The notes under the pieces are model-generated. The model did not search any database. It was not told where the DNA came from and worked only from the letters and a program-made list of their open reading frames with translations. A stretch of 64,000 nt of DNA from Sisyra terminalis (lineage: Eukaryota > Arthropoda > Insecta > Neuroptera > Sisyridae): the NCBI GenBank assembly GCA_958496175.1, contig OY292275.1, positions 3,224,001-3,288,000 of the forward strand. The letters are read 5' to 3'. A program made the position numbers and the translations under genes. Position 1 is the stretch's first letter, and every line of letters begins with the position of its first letter. Positions 23,370-34,780 of the stretch are shown here, one piece after another.

Positions 23370-23382
23370 TAATATATATAGA

Positions 23383-24519
23383 TAAAATTATTTCACTTCT
23401 TTTTTTAAATCAATTCAAAACTATACGAGAAAATTGCATTTTTTAATTATTTTTTTCTCTATTTTTCTTTTAGATAAACGAATGTCGTCTGTTACAATAG
23501 AAGTGTACTGTACGTTTTATAATTGAGGCGAAATTCTTCTACGTTACTAATTACCGAGGAGGAGCATATTCGTAGTGGATGTTATACGTTGTTCTCGAGC
23601 TAGTAGCAGCGCTTTGAAATTGAATAATTAAAATTTTCTAATTAGTTCCTTGAAACATTGACCATGTTTTACCTCTCAACATGTTTCCGTATATATGTAA
23701 ACTTTGTGCTTCACACCGTTGCAATCTTCGGCCGCTTTTTTTTCTTCCTTTTCCCATCGTCGTCGAATCTGCCACACGTCAAAGTTTCCCGGTGTAATCG
23801 ATCATATCGGAAACTTGAGCGAGCTTTTAGGAGGTTTGTTTGAGTTGGAGTTATTGCATTAGAAGTTCAATCGGAACGTTAATGAGCTCGATAAACACGG
23901 ACTCGGAGTGCTCGAGGCGATCGGAATGTGGATCTCTCCACTATTAATATCTGCAAATATATAATATTAAATAACTACCGACAATGGATTTGGTCGGGTG
24001 GTCGGCACCAAGACATAGAGAGCTAACATGTTCTGACATTTAGTGAGATAGCGTTGGCACAGCTTGGAGCTTTTATCAAAGTGGGATTGTTTGTCAAATC
24101 GGGTGAATTAGGATGCCGAAGTTGGATATCCCGCGTGTGATCTTTGAATAGTTGGGTGGACGCAAAAGGGGAATCGGAATTCCAACTATTGCCAACGTTT
24201 GCTCATCTCTCTAATGCGTTCAATTAACTTGATGCTAATGTTGCCTGTTATGATTTAAAACTGAATTCATAATTGAACCTTATTTGACACTTTCGGCTAA
24301 TTAAATTTTCTTGCTTGGTGGCAATTTATGCAAATATTTGGATACAAGATTCAACGATTTATTAATTTTGAAAAAAAGAGTTATCATGAGGAATCCACTG
24401 CCACTACCAGGAACACCTAAAATTAGATTTGTTAGAATAAATTAAGTAACTTTTGAATCAGAAAAAACTTACGTAAAATTGGGTTTAAGTTAAATCGATT
24501 GTGGATCCCGTTTTGGTGG
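23383..24519. other. TE-poor segment, no gene recognised
   Basis: Positions about 23470-24200 are less AT-rich than average and free of recognisable repeats. The 61-codon open frame at 23658 has no signature. Candidate conserved non-coding DNA. Confidence 0.4.
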
Positions 24520-24982
24520 AATTATACTCAGTTTTAATTTCAAATTTAAGAAGAAAATTGGCATAAATAAATTTAGACTTCGGTTCCAGGTTTAGATTTT
24601 AAATTTAGGTCTTCCAAAATCTTCTGATTTTATAATATTAAGCTTCAGCTCCTTAATTCACCAAAAATTCGACTCTAAACTTTCGACAAGGATAGTCATT
24701 TCATGACAAAGAAATCATAGAAAAGACCCAAAATACTTTTGTGGATATGTGAAATAATATTCAGTGTTAATTTAAAAGATTTTAAGAAGAAAATTGGCAT
24801 AAACTTAGGCTTCGGTTCCAGGTTTGGATTTCCTTACAAGTATTTTAGGTTTAGGTCTTCCAATTTCAGCTATTTCAGCTCCTTAATCCACTAAAAATTC
24901 GACCCTTAATTATCGATAAGGGTAGTCATTTTATAGAAAAGAAATCTCTATAAGACCCAAAATACTTTTGTACATATGTCAA
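24520..24982. repeat. Diverged tandem duplication, unit about 230 bp
   Basis: Units about 24520-24745 and 24746-24982 share AAGAAGAAAATTGGCATAAA, CTTCGGTTCCAGGTTT, TTTAGGTCTTCCAA, CAGCTCCTTAAT, AAAAATTCGAC, GATAGTCATTT/GGTAGTCATTT and GACCCAAAATACTTTTGT. There are no ends and no open frame. Confidence 0.85.
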
Positions 24983-27900
24983 CATATGTACACTGCAATA
25001 ATCATTCTGAAATAATTAAAATAGAAAAGATTGATTTCAAGTAAATTTTCAATGAAAATAAGGAAATATAGTAGTAATATACGAACCAAATTAATTACAT
25101 AATTAATATATTTTTATTGTGAAGAAGTTTTCCAATTCATGAAACGATTTTTGTACGACTAATTGTCACGTGAATTTTGATTTTTGATTTTAATGTTAAG
25201 TTGGTACACTTGTTGTGCGAATTTCAAACAATATTACTGTAGTTAGTTTCAGATCTTTTAAATTTACTAAATTTAAATAAAATCGATTATATATAAACGT
25301 AAGTATGAAACTTGTATATTTTTTGTTATTTGGGAATATTTTTAACAAAACGGGCTAGAAAGTAAATATTAATTTAATGATTTTGTACATAATTGGAGAT
25401 AATTGGCAAAACATTAAGTTTTTTCTCATTTTAGGTTATGGGTATGTAATATCACATGGTTCAACATGGTTGCCCATTAGTGTCACATGGTAAGAGATAT
25501 TATGGTTACCTATAAAATAATATATAATATAAAATTTGTTCTTGCAAGAAATTCAAATATAAGAAATCTTAATTTCCTCTACGATTTACATAATTTAACA
25601 TGAATGTAAGTAGATATTTTATGAATTCGATGAATTCTTTCGATGCGCCATCTATATAATTTGAAACGAAGTTATAAAATACAAAATTTATTGGTTTTTA
25701 GGTTATTAAAGCAAATAAACTTCATGTTTGTATTTAAAAAATAGTTAAATACCTATTTTTTAAAGTAGTTTCCATCAACGATATAATATTCTTTGAATTA
25801 ATTAAATTCTTGTAAATGTTTCAGGTTGAAAATTATCACATCTTCAAACCTTTAAAATTACCATCATACCGACCAATACCGACATGGAATTTGAAATTTT
25901 ACCGCCATAGATATTGCAAGTTTAATTCTAATGCTTCAATGTCGAAGAAGAACAGCTAATAATTTTAAAATGGGTTTGAAATTCCAATCCATTTTTTTAA
26001 TTATTTTTTATTAAAATTAATTTTGAATTTTTGTAGAAATCTACCTATAATGATGTGATTAACTTTTGACAACTTTTGATACTTCTTCAAGTATAATAAT
26101 GCAAGTTTTATACAAACCATGGATCATTTGATTCGAAATTAATTCCTCACGATATGCATCTATAGAAGATTTAAAAAGGAGCTTAAGACTTAAGTAATGC
26201 CAACTCTGTACCAGTTGACCGATGTGAATTTAGAGCTTTTCTTCTTCAAATTGCTAATGAGTGATATACAAATGCATTTATATTTTCAACGACCATATTA
26301 TTCCGAAAATCAGGGATGGATTAAGGTTACTTCTACCAGCAAATATCAGTGGATACCGTAAACAATTTTGATTTTTTATTTCAAATAAAATTGTTGACCT
26401 TTCTTACACTTTAAGTCGAGCTTTTTATATAAGTTTCCAAGTGCAATTTTATCGTCAATCCACCTCTGTGGAAAAGAAATGAAAAATTAATAACGACTTT
26501 TCAATGTAGTCTTTAAAAAAAACGGAGAAAATTAAAAGAAAAAGTAATATAAATTCGGCCGTCACTGTTAATTATGGCGATAATAAAATATGAATTTATA
26601 AAATTAAAAGCTCGTTAATTTATTTTTGAAACTTGATCATTTTCTCGTCGAACGAAACGTACTCTTACGAAAATTACACCAAACTTTATCTTACACATTT
26701 ATTTATTACATTAAAAATGAATTTACGATCATAGAATTTCGTTGTTAAGTGAACGAGATTATTGCAAGTCGTTAAACGCGGGGTGCTGAGCGGGGGTGGG
26801 AGAGACTTGTTGGGGGTATCTTTCGCGGAAAATTAGTTGTGCTTATCGTAAAAATGAGAAAAAAAAAATTTTTTACGGTTCTCATCCGGCCGATTTTTCC
26901 AGCCGTTTTAATAAAATTCCAAGCTTAATTTTATGGAACATTAACAGCGAGTTTGACGCATTTTATCGTCTCGTGCCAATCGGCGAACCAACAAAGAAAA
27001 AAAAATTAACATATGTTTGAACTTTTCGAGAGATTTGATTTTTGTAGGATTTTCTCAAAACGTGTTTGATTTCAATGTTATTTTTTCGATCAAATAATTA
27101 GTGCTGTCGTCGCTGAAGAAGTTTCACTTTAAAAAAAAAATATATGGTATTTGTCAGTTGTAAATAACAGGCGAAATTGAAATTAAAAATTTAAAGTTAT
27201 CGTCGTGAATAATTTAAGGTAATGTCTGTGATTGGTGGTGGCTCATTTTTTTCCAATTTTACTCAGCTTTTGAAATGGCATTTTTGTTTGTCATCCCCGC
27301 GACGGCTCGCGCCCCAATTGTGGTGTAATGGCTGCACAATAGTGCAGTTGCAGAGTTATTTCTGGTGCATTGAAAACTCGATGAAAAACGGCTGTTTATT
27401 TCAAATATTAACAAGCTGCGGTCATACATTAATTATTTAATATTTACGCAATCCACTGTACGCCGGGGAGGCGCGAGGGTTGATTGGGTATGATAAAGCC
27501 AAACCGGGGGTTGATTTTAAACATACAATGCAATCCAGTTGGTACCTATATAGTGTATAGTTTCAATGTTTACTTTATCTACTTTATTATTCCACTGATT
27601 AACGGGCAAACGGTTCGACTGGGAATCAATGTTAATTAATGATTTAAATAATTACGAAAACATTATTGACAGGCAATTTCAATTTTTTTTTCATAGTCTC
27701 GAAACTAATTGACAATCTGACCGGTTATAGTCTACGGAGTTGTGGGAGATTAAAATTTGTGTTGGATTGATTTATTGCGCCTTTGGGAATTTTATTTGGC
27801 AGAAAAAATGATGGTTTTTGATTGATGTATCAGGTAATTGACAAAATTTCGTTTTGGAACAATAAAATTAACATAATCTTTTTCAGGTTGGATTGCAAAC

Positions 27901-28187
27901 TATAAGCACTACCAAAATCAAATTTGAGAGGAAGGTATTTTCTATGAAACTATGAAATATTAACAGATGATGGATAAAGTAATAAATTATTGGAAATCAG
28001 AGAAATTAACGATTGGCAAGTTGTCCCAAAGAACTAATTTATATCTAAGAATATTAATCATTAATATTTGTAGATGCAGTGAAAAAATTTAACGCTGTAT
28101 AACTAAAAAACTAAAATAACGACGGCGAAACTAACGAAAATATGGAAAAGTACATCAATCCAGAATTTCCTTTGACACCTATACTTA
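24983..28187. other. AT-rich DNA with a GC-raised island, no gene recognised
   Basis: No coding region that I can support. Positions about 26640-27500 have more G and C (for example the CCGGGGAGGCGCGAGGG stretch near 27463) and open frames of 74 and 72 codons without signatures. The rest is AT-rich and unremarkable. Confidence 0.45.
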
Positions 28188-29805
28188 TAGTCTAGGACCC
28201 CACTGCAGAAAAGTGTAGTGATCGAGTTTATGCTAAAAACCTAATTTTTACGAATATTTATCATCAGGAGCATACAAATCTCCTAGATTGCCTATCAAAA
28301 TGTGGCCGCTAGTATTTTTAATTAAATTATTTTTTATCGATTTTGGCCAAAAATTGAATTGATTTGTTTTTAAAACAAAATATCGTCCACTTCACGGCAA
28401 TATATATAACGACTTGAAAAGTCAGGGTTGCCGTTGCGCACTTGACCGCACCTCTTGGCAGCCAGGTATAAACAGGTATGATTTTGGGCCCTTTTTACGT
28501 TCATAACGTACATCTAAGATTTATATATCAAATTGAAGCTAATTTTTTTCTCATTATTATGATATACGGTTGTCTAATTAAATCTGGCCACAAATAAGGG
28601 TTGCTGGCTGCTAAAGATAGCAAATATTAAAAATAAAGTGAAAGAAAACTAGCGCGTAACATCACCAGTCAGACGAGGACAGCGATTGGCAGTTGTACGA
28701 CGTTTTAAAGCCATTGCGCATGCGTCGGATGCTAGTGTTTTCAACCACTCAAGTATTTCCGGTGTATTTTTTGAACAAAGTATTATCAATATCGATTCTG
28801 CTACTTTTCCAAATGTTTGTGGCAAAGTAGATCCAAATTAATATAAATAATAAACCATCAATGATTTCTATGTCGACTTGTCCAGGATTAGCTGATGCAA
28901 TCTTTGGTTACAATTGTTGAATAGAGTTGACTTTTCCGTTTTCTTCATGTCGTCTGAGCAGTGGAATAGTGCAGAAGGTAGAGGTGCTAGAGAGAATGAC
29001 AGACAGTACCCAATGTCAACTTTTTGATTAATAGCAATTACCAACAGACGTCCAAAATATCTCATTCCATTTTAATTATTGGTTTCCTCTGCTCCAGCTA
29101 ATCCTGGACACGTCGACATAGAAATCATTGATGGTTTTTTATTATTTATGTCAATTTGGGTCTAATTTGCCACAAACATTTGGGAAAGTAGCAGAATCGA
29201 TTTTGATAATACTTTGTTCAAAAAAATACTCCGGGAGTACTGAGTGGTTGAAAACACTAGCATCCGACGAATGCGCAATGGCTTTAAAACGTCGTACAAC
29301 TGCCAATCGCTGTCCTCGTCTGACTGGTGATGTTACGCGCTAGTTCTCTTTCACTTTATTTTTAATATTTGCTATCTTTAGCAGCCGGCAACCCTTATTT
29401 GCGGCCAGATTTAATTAGGCAACCGTATATCATAATAATGAGAAAAAAATTAGCTTCAATTTGATATATAAATCTTAGATGTACGTTATGAACGTAAAAA
29501 GGGCCCAAAATCATACCTGTTTACACCTGGCTGCCAAGAGGTGCGGTCAAGTGCGCAACGGCAACCCTGACTTTTCAAAGTCGTTATATATATTGCCGTG
29601 AAGTGGACGATATTTTATTTTAAAAACAAATCAATTCAATTTTTGGCCAAAATCAATAAAAAATAATTTAATTAAAAATACTAGCGGCCACATTTTGATA
29701 GGCAACCTTGGAGATTTGTATGCTCCTGATGATAAATATTCGTAAAAATTAGGTTTTTAGCATAAACTCGATCACTACACTTTTCTGCAGTGGGATCCTA
29801 GACTA
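28188..29805. repeat. Giant palindrome P5 with about 705-bp arms
   Basis: The left arm (28188-28893) and right arm (29096-29805) are inverse copies at about 95% identity by eye, around a 202-bp loop. Termini are TAGTCTAGGA and TCCTAGACTA, so TA lies at both edges. Arm landmarks from the outside in: CACTGCAGAAAAGTGTAGTG, CTAGTATTTTTAATTAAATT, CAGGGTTGCCGTTGCGCACT, GGGCCCTTTTTACGTTCATA, CGTAACATCACCAGTCAGAC, GCAGTTGTACGACGTTTTAA, and ATTTCTATGTCGAC near the loop. The loop is unique sequence with AGCAGTGGAATAGTGCAGAA. The 71-codon frame in the right arm has no family signature. It is most likely a non-autonomous TA-target element, or two fused copies. It does not share the internal blocks of P1, P2 and P4. 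Confidence 0.9.
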
Positions 29806-30495
29806 AATATTAGAGTAATGAATTGCAATTCCTCCAGCTAGTTAATCGCCGTTCAAAGTTCAACCGATTGATACTTTTTAGTCCATAAAAAAATTAAACA
29901 AATTCAAAGAAGCATCCTGTTAAATTTAATGAGTTGTAGCCACAACACATATATTTTCTTCTCTTAATTCTGATTTATTGATTTGGCCAAAAGGTTTATA
30001 TTATGTTATAGTGGCAACGAAAATCGCATCATATTTCAGCAAATATCGACGACATTAACGACACAGATCATCAAATATTATGCGAACAAGTTTTTTCGGT
30101 TGTAAATTGGACGATAAAGCGAATAAATAGATGGCGCATCGCGTTAATATTTCGCGTCTCTAACGCGCTACATCGTCGTCCCCCCACTTTGCGATCGAGC
30201 TTAACGAAAGATTGTAAATTTCATACGCTATGCTTGTAGCGATTATGATATGTGCCATCGAACACATTTGAGCCGATAAAATTTATGTGAGGGAGCAATT
30301 TTTTTTCGCTAGAATTATTACGATATTTGAAAGAAAAATTGAGAATTGAGCCAAGAGAGCTTAAATATAACTGAATATTTTACAAGTAAAAAAAAAAGAA
30401 AATTGTAGATTAATCTTATTTGCTTTTGGGTTTCAGAAAAACAATCAATCGTTGGGCGTTGCAAAAGGTAGGTATTTTAATCGTCTTATGCTGAT

Positions 30496-30526
<31 letters not shown>

Positions 30527-30782
30527 GAGAAGAAACGGAACAACATGAATAAATAATCTGCAAGACTTAAGTTTTAAATACTCTTTTATCTTTTCAGTAA
30601 TTACATTAAAATATTCGAATATTCATGGAGTTTGAATTCAACACTTCAGCAAATTTAATTTTTCGAATTTAAACATTTTGTGATTTGTAAACAATAAATT
30701 CTTTAGGCTGGGAAACACTTGGAAATAAATTTAGCGTTGATGTTACCTTAATAATCTTCCATTATTCAAAATTTCTTTAAAA
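29806..30782. other. Segment between elements, GC-raised core
   Basis: No gene seen. Positions about 30090-30300 are richer in G and C and contain GATGGCGCATCGCG and CTAACGCGCTACATCGTCGT. They show no repeat similarity elsewhere in the window, so this is a candidate conserved element. Confidence 0.4.
30496..30523. repeat. TA dinucleotide microsatellite
   Basis: Fourteen uninterrupted TA units. Confidence 0.95.
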
Positions 30783-31038
30783 CAAGCTAATCCCCGCGAC
30801 TTCGTCTGCGTAATGTAGGTATTGAAAATATTTTCTTTTTGAATTTGCTATTTGTAATGGTATATGAAAATTTGTATTTTTCTTATGTCTTTTACGAAAA
30901 ACATAATCATATCTGAAAACACTATTTTGTCCCCTTTAAAAAGACACATTTAATAAACTATTACTTAGAATAAAATATAATAGATATTTAAATAGATATT
31001 TATAAATATCTGAAAAGAGTATGTTCAATTGCGTATAT

Positions 31039-31062
31039 CTACGGTAGGTATACCTACCGTAG
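31039..31062. repeat. 24-bp perfect palindrome inside Helitron H2
   Basis: Half-site CTACGGTAGGTA followed directly by its reverse complement. An imperfect version sits at the same relative place in Helitron H3 (35045-35067), with the centre reading GGTACACC. Confidence 0.9.
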
Positions 31063-31733
31063 ACCAAATAATCCATAAATCATTCAGGATCTATACTCAA
31101 GAAAAAATATTGTAAAGTTCAATAAATTCGGTCTTAATTATGACTTAAAACAGAAAAAGTAATCAAAATACTTAAGTCAAAATAACAGAAGTAAAGGATC
31201 TAGATTTAGAATATTAGTAGAAATCCCATTTCAATGTCTCGACTCCCGAATGAGCTTTTTCTCAAAACTATTACACTACCTACTGCAATGTACAAAACTA
31301 CCGTGAAATTAAAATTTGTTCATTTGACGAAACCCAGTTCCTCCATAATCAAATATAACTTTGTGTATCTACGCACTTATTATTAAAATATCTGAATTTC
31401 AACTTTATAATTTTCCTGGAGCTTCCCTACAGGTGGTGAAGGATAGGGCACCCCAATAGGGGTGCCCTGTCGTCTCGTCCATGCGTTCAACAGATTCGCT
31501 TATTGTCCTGGGACAGATTGCGAAACAACAAATTATAATAAAAAAAAACTTTTTAATTAAACCATTTTCTTTTAATTCCCCGAATTTCTCGTTACTCAAT
31601 ATTCGCTCACTAATGTATTTACTTGTGAATACGTATTTTGGATATTCAGGTTTACAATAAATAAAAGCCAAAAAATTTAATGCTCACTTATGAACTTTAG
31701 ATTGGGCCAAAAAAATCGACTATTTTTTTTTTC

Positions 31734-33189
31734 GAAAAGTATATCGAAAATATTGTTCAAGGTGACAACAAAAAAATTTCGGGAAAGTTTGACTCCTTAA
31801 TATTAATATTAAGAGCTCTATCATCTTTAATTTCGATTTTTTATTTGTGCTTTCATTTCTGCATCAATGCTGTCAAACTACCAAGGTAAAAAATGCATAT
31901 GCACATATATTTAAAGAAAATTAAATTCCCTACAAAAAACGTCTCTGTGAAAATTTTTGCCAGACTCGCCGTTTTCGAATAATCAAGCTTCAGACATTGA
32001 TATAATTTTTAGATTTATCCTCTTTATTTTGGAATTTTGTAACTAACGAACAAATAAATATATAGAAATGAACAATATAGATTCTTGAAGGGAATTTCAA
32101 TGCTCTACAAAAAAGGTCTCTTAACGATTTTACATAAAATCATTTTTTCAAAAGTTATTCACAATTAAAGTTGAATGAAATATTAAATTAATAATATTAA
32201 AGTAAGTGCTTTCATTTTTGCGTCAATGTTGTAAAACTATCAAGGTAAAAAAATTCATCTGCACATATATCTATAGAAAATTAAATTCCCTACAAAAAAT
32301 GTCTCGCTGAAAATTTTTACCAGACATGCCGTTTTCGAATAATCAAGCTTCAGACATTGATATAATTTTTAGATTTATCCTCTTTATTTTGGAATTTTGT
32401 AACTAACGAACAAATAATTATATAGAAATGAACAATATAGATTCTTGAAGGGAATTTAATGTTCTACAAAAAAGGTCCAGTAACGTTTTTACATAAAAAC
32501 ACTTTTTCAAAAGTTATTCACAATTAAAGTTGAATGAAATATTAAATTAATAATATTAAAGTAAATCCACATTTTCGTGTAATAAATAGCTGTAAACCGT
32601 GAATAGGTTTGGATATATTATGAAATTTAGATATTTCAAGTAATAAAATTGATAAAATGCTGATTTTCGATCATGTAAAATATCAATTTGTCCTACTGAA
32701 TGGAAAGAAATTGGTTCAACAACGAAAAAAACAATAATTTAATTTTTCCTTCAACTTTAATTGTGAATAACTTTTGAAAAAGTGATTGTATGTAAAAACG
32801 TCAAGATACCTTTTTTGTAGAGCATTAAATTCCCTTCAAGAATCTATCCTGTTTATTTCTATATGTTTATTTGTTCATTAGTTACAAAATTCCAAAATAA
32901 AGAAGATAAATCTAAAAATTATATCAATGTCTGAAGCTTGATTATTCGGAAACGGCGTTTCTGGCAAAAATTTTCACAGAGACGTTTTTTGTAGGGAATT
33001 TAATTTTCTATAATTATATGTGCCGATGAATTTTTTACCTTGATAGTTTGACAGCATTGACACAAAAATGAAAGCACAAATAAAAAATCGAAATTAAAGA
33101 TGATGGACCTCTTAATAATAATATTAAGGGCTCAAACTGTCCCGATATTTTTTTTTGTCACTTTGAACAATATTTCCGATATACTTTTC
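31734..33189. repeat. Palindromic element P4 with a one-sided internal duplication
   Basis: The outer left arm (31734-32176) and right arm (32750-33189) are inverse copies. They share AAGTATATCGAAAATATTGT, TTAATATTAATATTAAG (left arm), GATGATAG/TCATC-type sequence, CATTTCTGCATCAATGCTGT (left arm), CCCTACAAAAAACGTCTCTG, ATTATTCGAAAACGGCG-type sequence, ATATCAATGTCTGAAGCTTG (right arm), CTCTACAAAAAAGGTCTC and AAAAGTTATTCACAATTAAA. The left side also holds a second copy of about 360 bp (about 32205-32566) of the arm segment 31846-32204, so the palindrome is asymmetric. It is inserted in Helitron H2. No open frame is convincing, and the outermost ends and target duplication are not clear. Confidence 0.85.
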
Positions 33190-33692
33190 ACAAAAAATTA
33201 GGAGCATCAGAATGTCAGATAGGTAAGCCATTACGCTATTAACATCAACTATGTGTTTTATATGTATAAACATTTATATTTCAAAGAGGCAATTTTTTAG
33301 ACTTTAAATTGAATTTACTGTGCTTTCTGTCAGTTCAACTAAAAATATTTTTACAGATTATTTTCTAACTTTAAATTACCTTTCCAATGATATATAACTC
33401 ACTTGTCTACTGTAAAAATTTATGTTTTCATCCCTAGGGAATACCTTCCCTTATTATTTTTTTGGAATGATAAGTAGCCTATAGTCTGTGGGAAATTGTG
33501 TTGTATCTTAATACCAAATTTCATTAAATTCGGTTGGACCGTTTTTTAGTTAAATCGGGACACACAGACAGACAAAAATTTTAAAAATGTTAAATTTGGA
33601 ATAAGGGCGTCTTGAAATAAATTTTACCCCTAAAATTGGGTTCAAAATCGAAATATTCAGACAGACGTAAGAATTTTATATATTAATATAGA

Positions 33693-34780
33693 TTCCCATA
33701 AGAAACAACAAATATTTCTATTGAAACTTGCAACAAAACTTCGTCTAAAACTCATCCATCGTTTCCACTAACGCCCCCCATTAACGCGCACATTTTTCTC
33801 ATCAAATTGCCGCCAATAAAAAACTTATCAAAAAGAGTGAAATTGATGGAGAATATTTTAACGAGATTTGTTTCATAAAACCACTCCAGCCCAATAAAAA
33901 TTTGGCAAACTTTTCCTCCAAAAGCCTGGCATTAACATCCCCAATAGCTGTATCTAGGTATATCGATACTTTGTATCGAAATATTTGTTTGCCAGTGGAA
34001 AATGTGTCGCGAAAAGTTTATCACATCTTACAAATAAAATTATTTGCCGTCATTGTATTGTTGAGGACATGAGGACATAAACTAATGGCAATAAAATCGA
34101 AATGGATTCTTCTCGGTCGTCGCTTTTTTCACGTAAATATTTATTGATTTATATGCGACAATGGTAAATACGAAAAATGTGGGCTATTGTTGGCGCAAAT
34201 AAATAACAATAAAAACCATTTTCATATTCAATTGAAATATTTTTCGATTGGGGGAAACGTTGCAATTTTATTGCATATTTATGAGCTTGCGATTAAAATG
34301 TTGCAATGGCATTGTTGCGGATTGAAACGTTGACTTAATCAATAATAGCTTTGTTTCGGGAACTTGATAACGATTATGTTAATAATCTATCATTTGGAGA
34401 ATATGCTTTGACGTCTTAATACCACGGTTTTGTTGATTGTTGCACAACGCGGTGCTATGACAGTGAATAATATTATGCACATATGTTTATGCAGACATGC
34501 ACTCTCATTGTTGTCGAGATTTCAACAAAAACGGAAGATTTATATTCGAAATATGACATTTAAATAAAAATATATTTTTTCCAACAACTATATTCACATA
34601 TAGTTGTTACTTGTGATGGACATATTATATTTTGACTTGCTAACAAAAATGAATTATTGCATTTTTTCATAGCACAAAAGTTTGAAAAGCTTGTCATACA
34701 TTGTTTCAACCCCAAAAAAGTTGCATAACTTTATTTTAAATGAATTCCACAGAAGAAAAAGTGTAGATTTATACTTTAAA
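33693..34780. other. TE-poor segment, no gene recognised
   Basis: No coding region or repeat that I can support. Positions about 33740-34500 lack similarity to other parts of the window. They contain non-random looking AT/GC mixtures (for example CTAACGCCCCCCATTAACGC near 33768) that could be regulatory. Confidence 0.4.

Larger units (their letters stand above)
19788..23382 (-). mobile_element. Helitron H1 (minus strand), non-autonomous, interrupted
   Basis: On the minus strand the 5' end is TC at 23381-23382, followed by TATATATAT-rich sequence and then AAAAGAAAGTCGTGTTAGTT on the far side of an insertion. The 3' end is CTAA (19788-19791). Just inside it is a hairpin whose arms read GGCAG-AC and GTCTGCC around an AAG loop, 10 bases before the terminus. 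The flanking host bases fit insertion between A and T (T at 23383 and A at 19787 on the plus strand). The phrase AAATTTCATGGAAATTGGTT near 22289-22308 is typical of insect Helitron ends. No Rep or helicase sequence is visible. Three smaller elements lie inside: 20224-20465, 20979-21213 and 22366-23369. Confidence 0.75.
30783..33692 (-). mobile_element. Helitron H2 (minus strand), non-autonomous, interrupted
   Basis: The minus-strand 5' end is TCTATATTAATATATAAAAT, starting at 33692. It is followed by the phrases CGTCTGTCTG and TTCGATTTTGAACCCAATTT, shared with H4. The 3' end inverts AAGCTAATCCCCGCGACTTC (30784-30803). It is the same family end as H3 and H4 (GTCGCGGGGAT.AGC), but the last tetranucleotide is CTTG rather than CTAG. 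A subterminal hairpin has GC-GAC and GTCGC arms around GAA. H2 carries a 24-bp perfect palindrome (31039-31062) and the palindromic element P4. No Rep or helicase coding is visible. Confidence 0.75.

Noticed and set aside
29128..29343. 71-codon frame in the right arm of P5 as a possible gene
   Set aside because: The left arm, its inverse copy, does not preserve the frame, and no family resemblance is seen.
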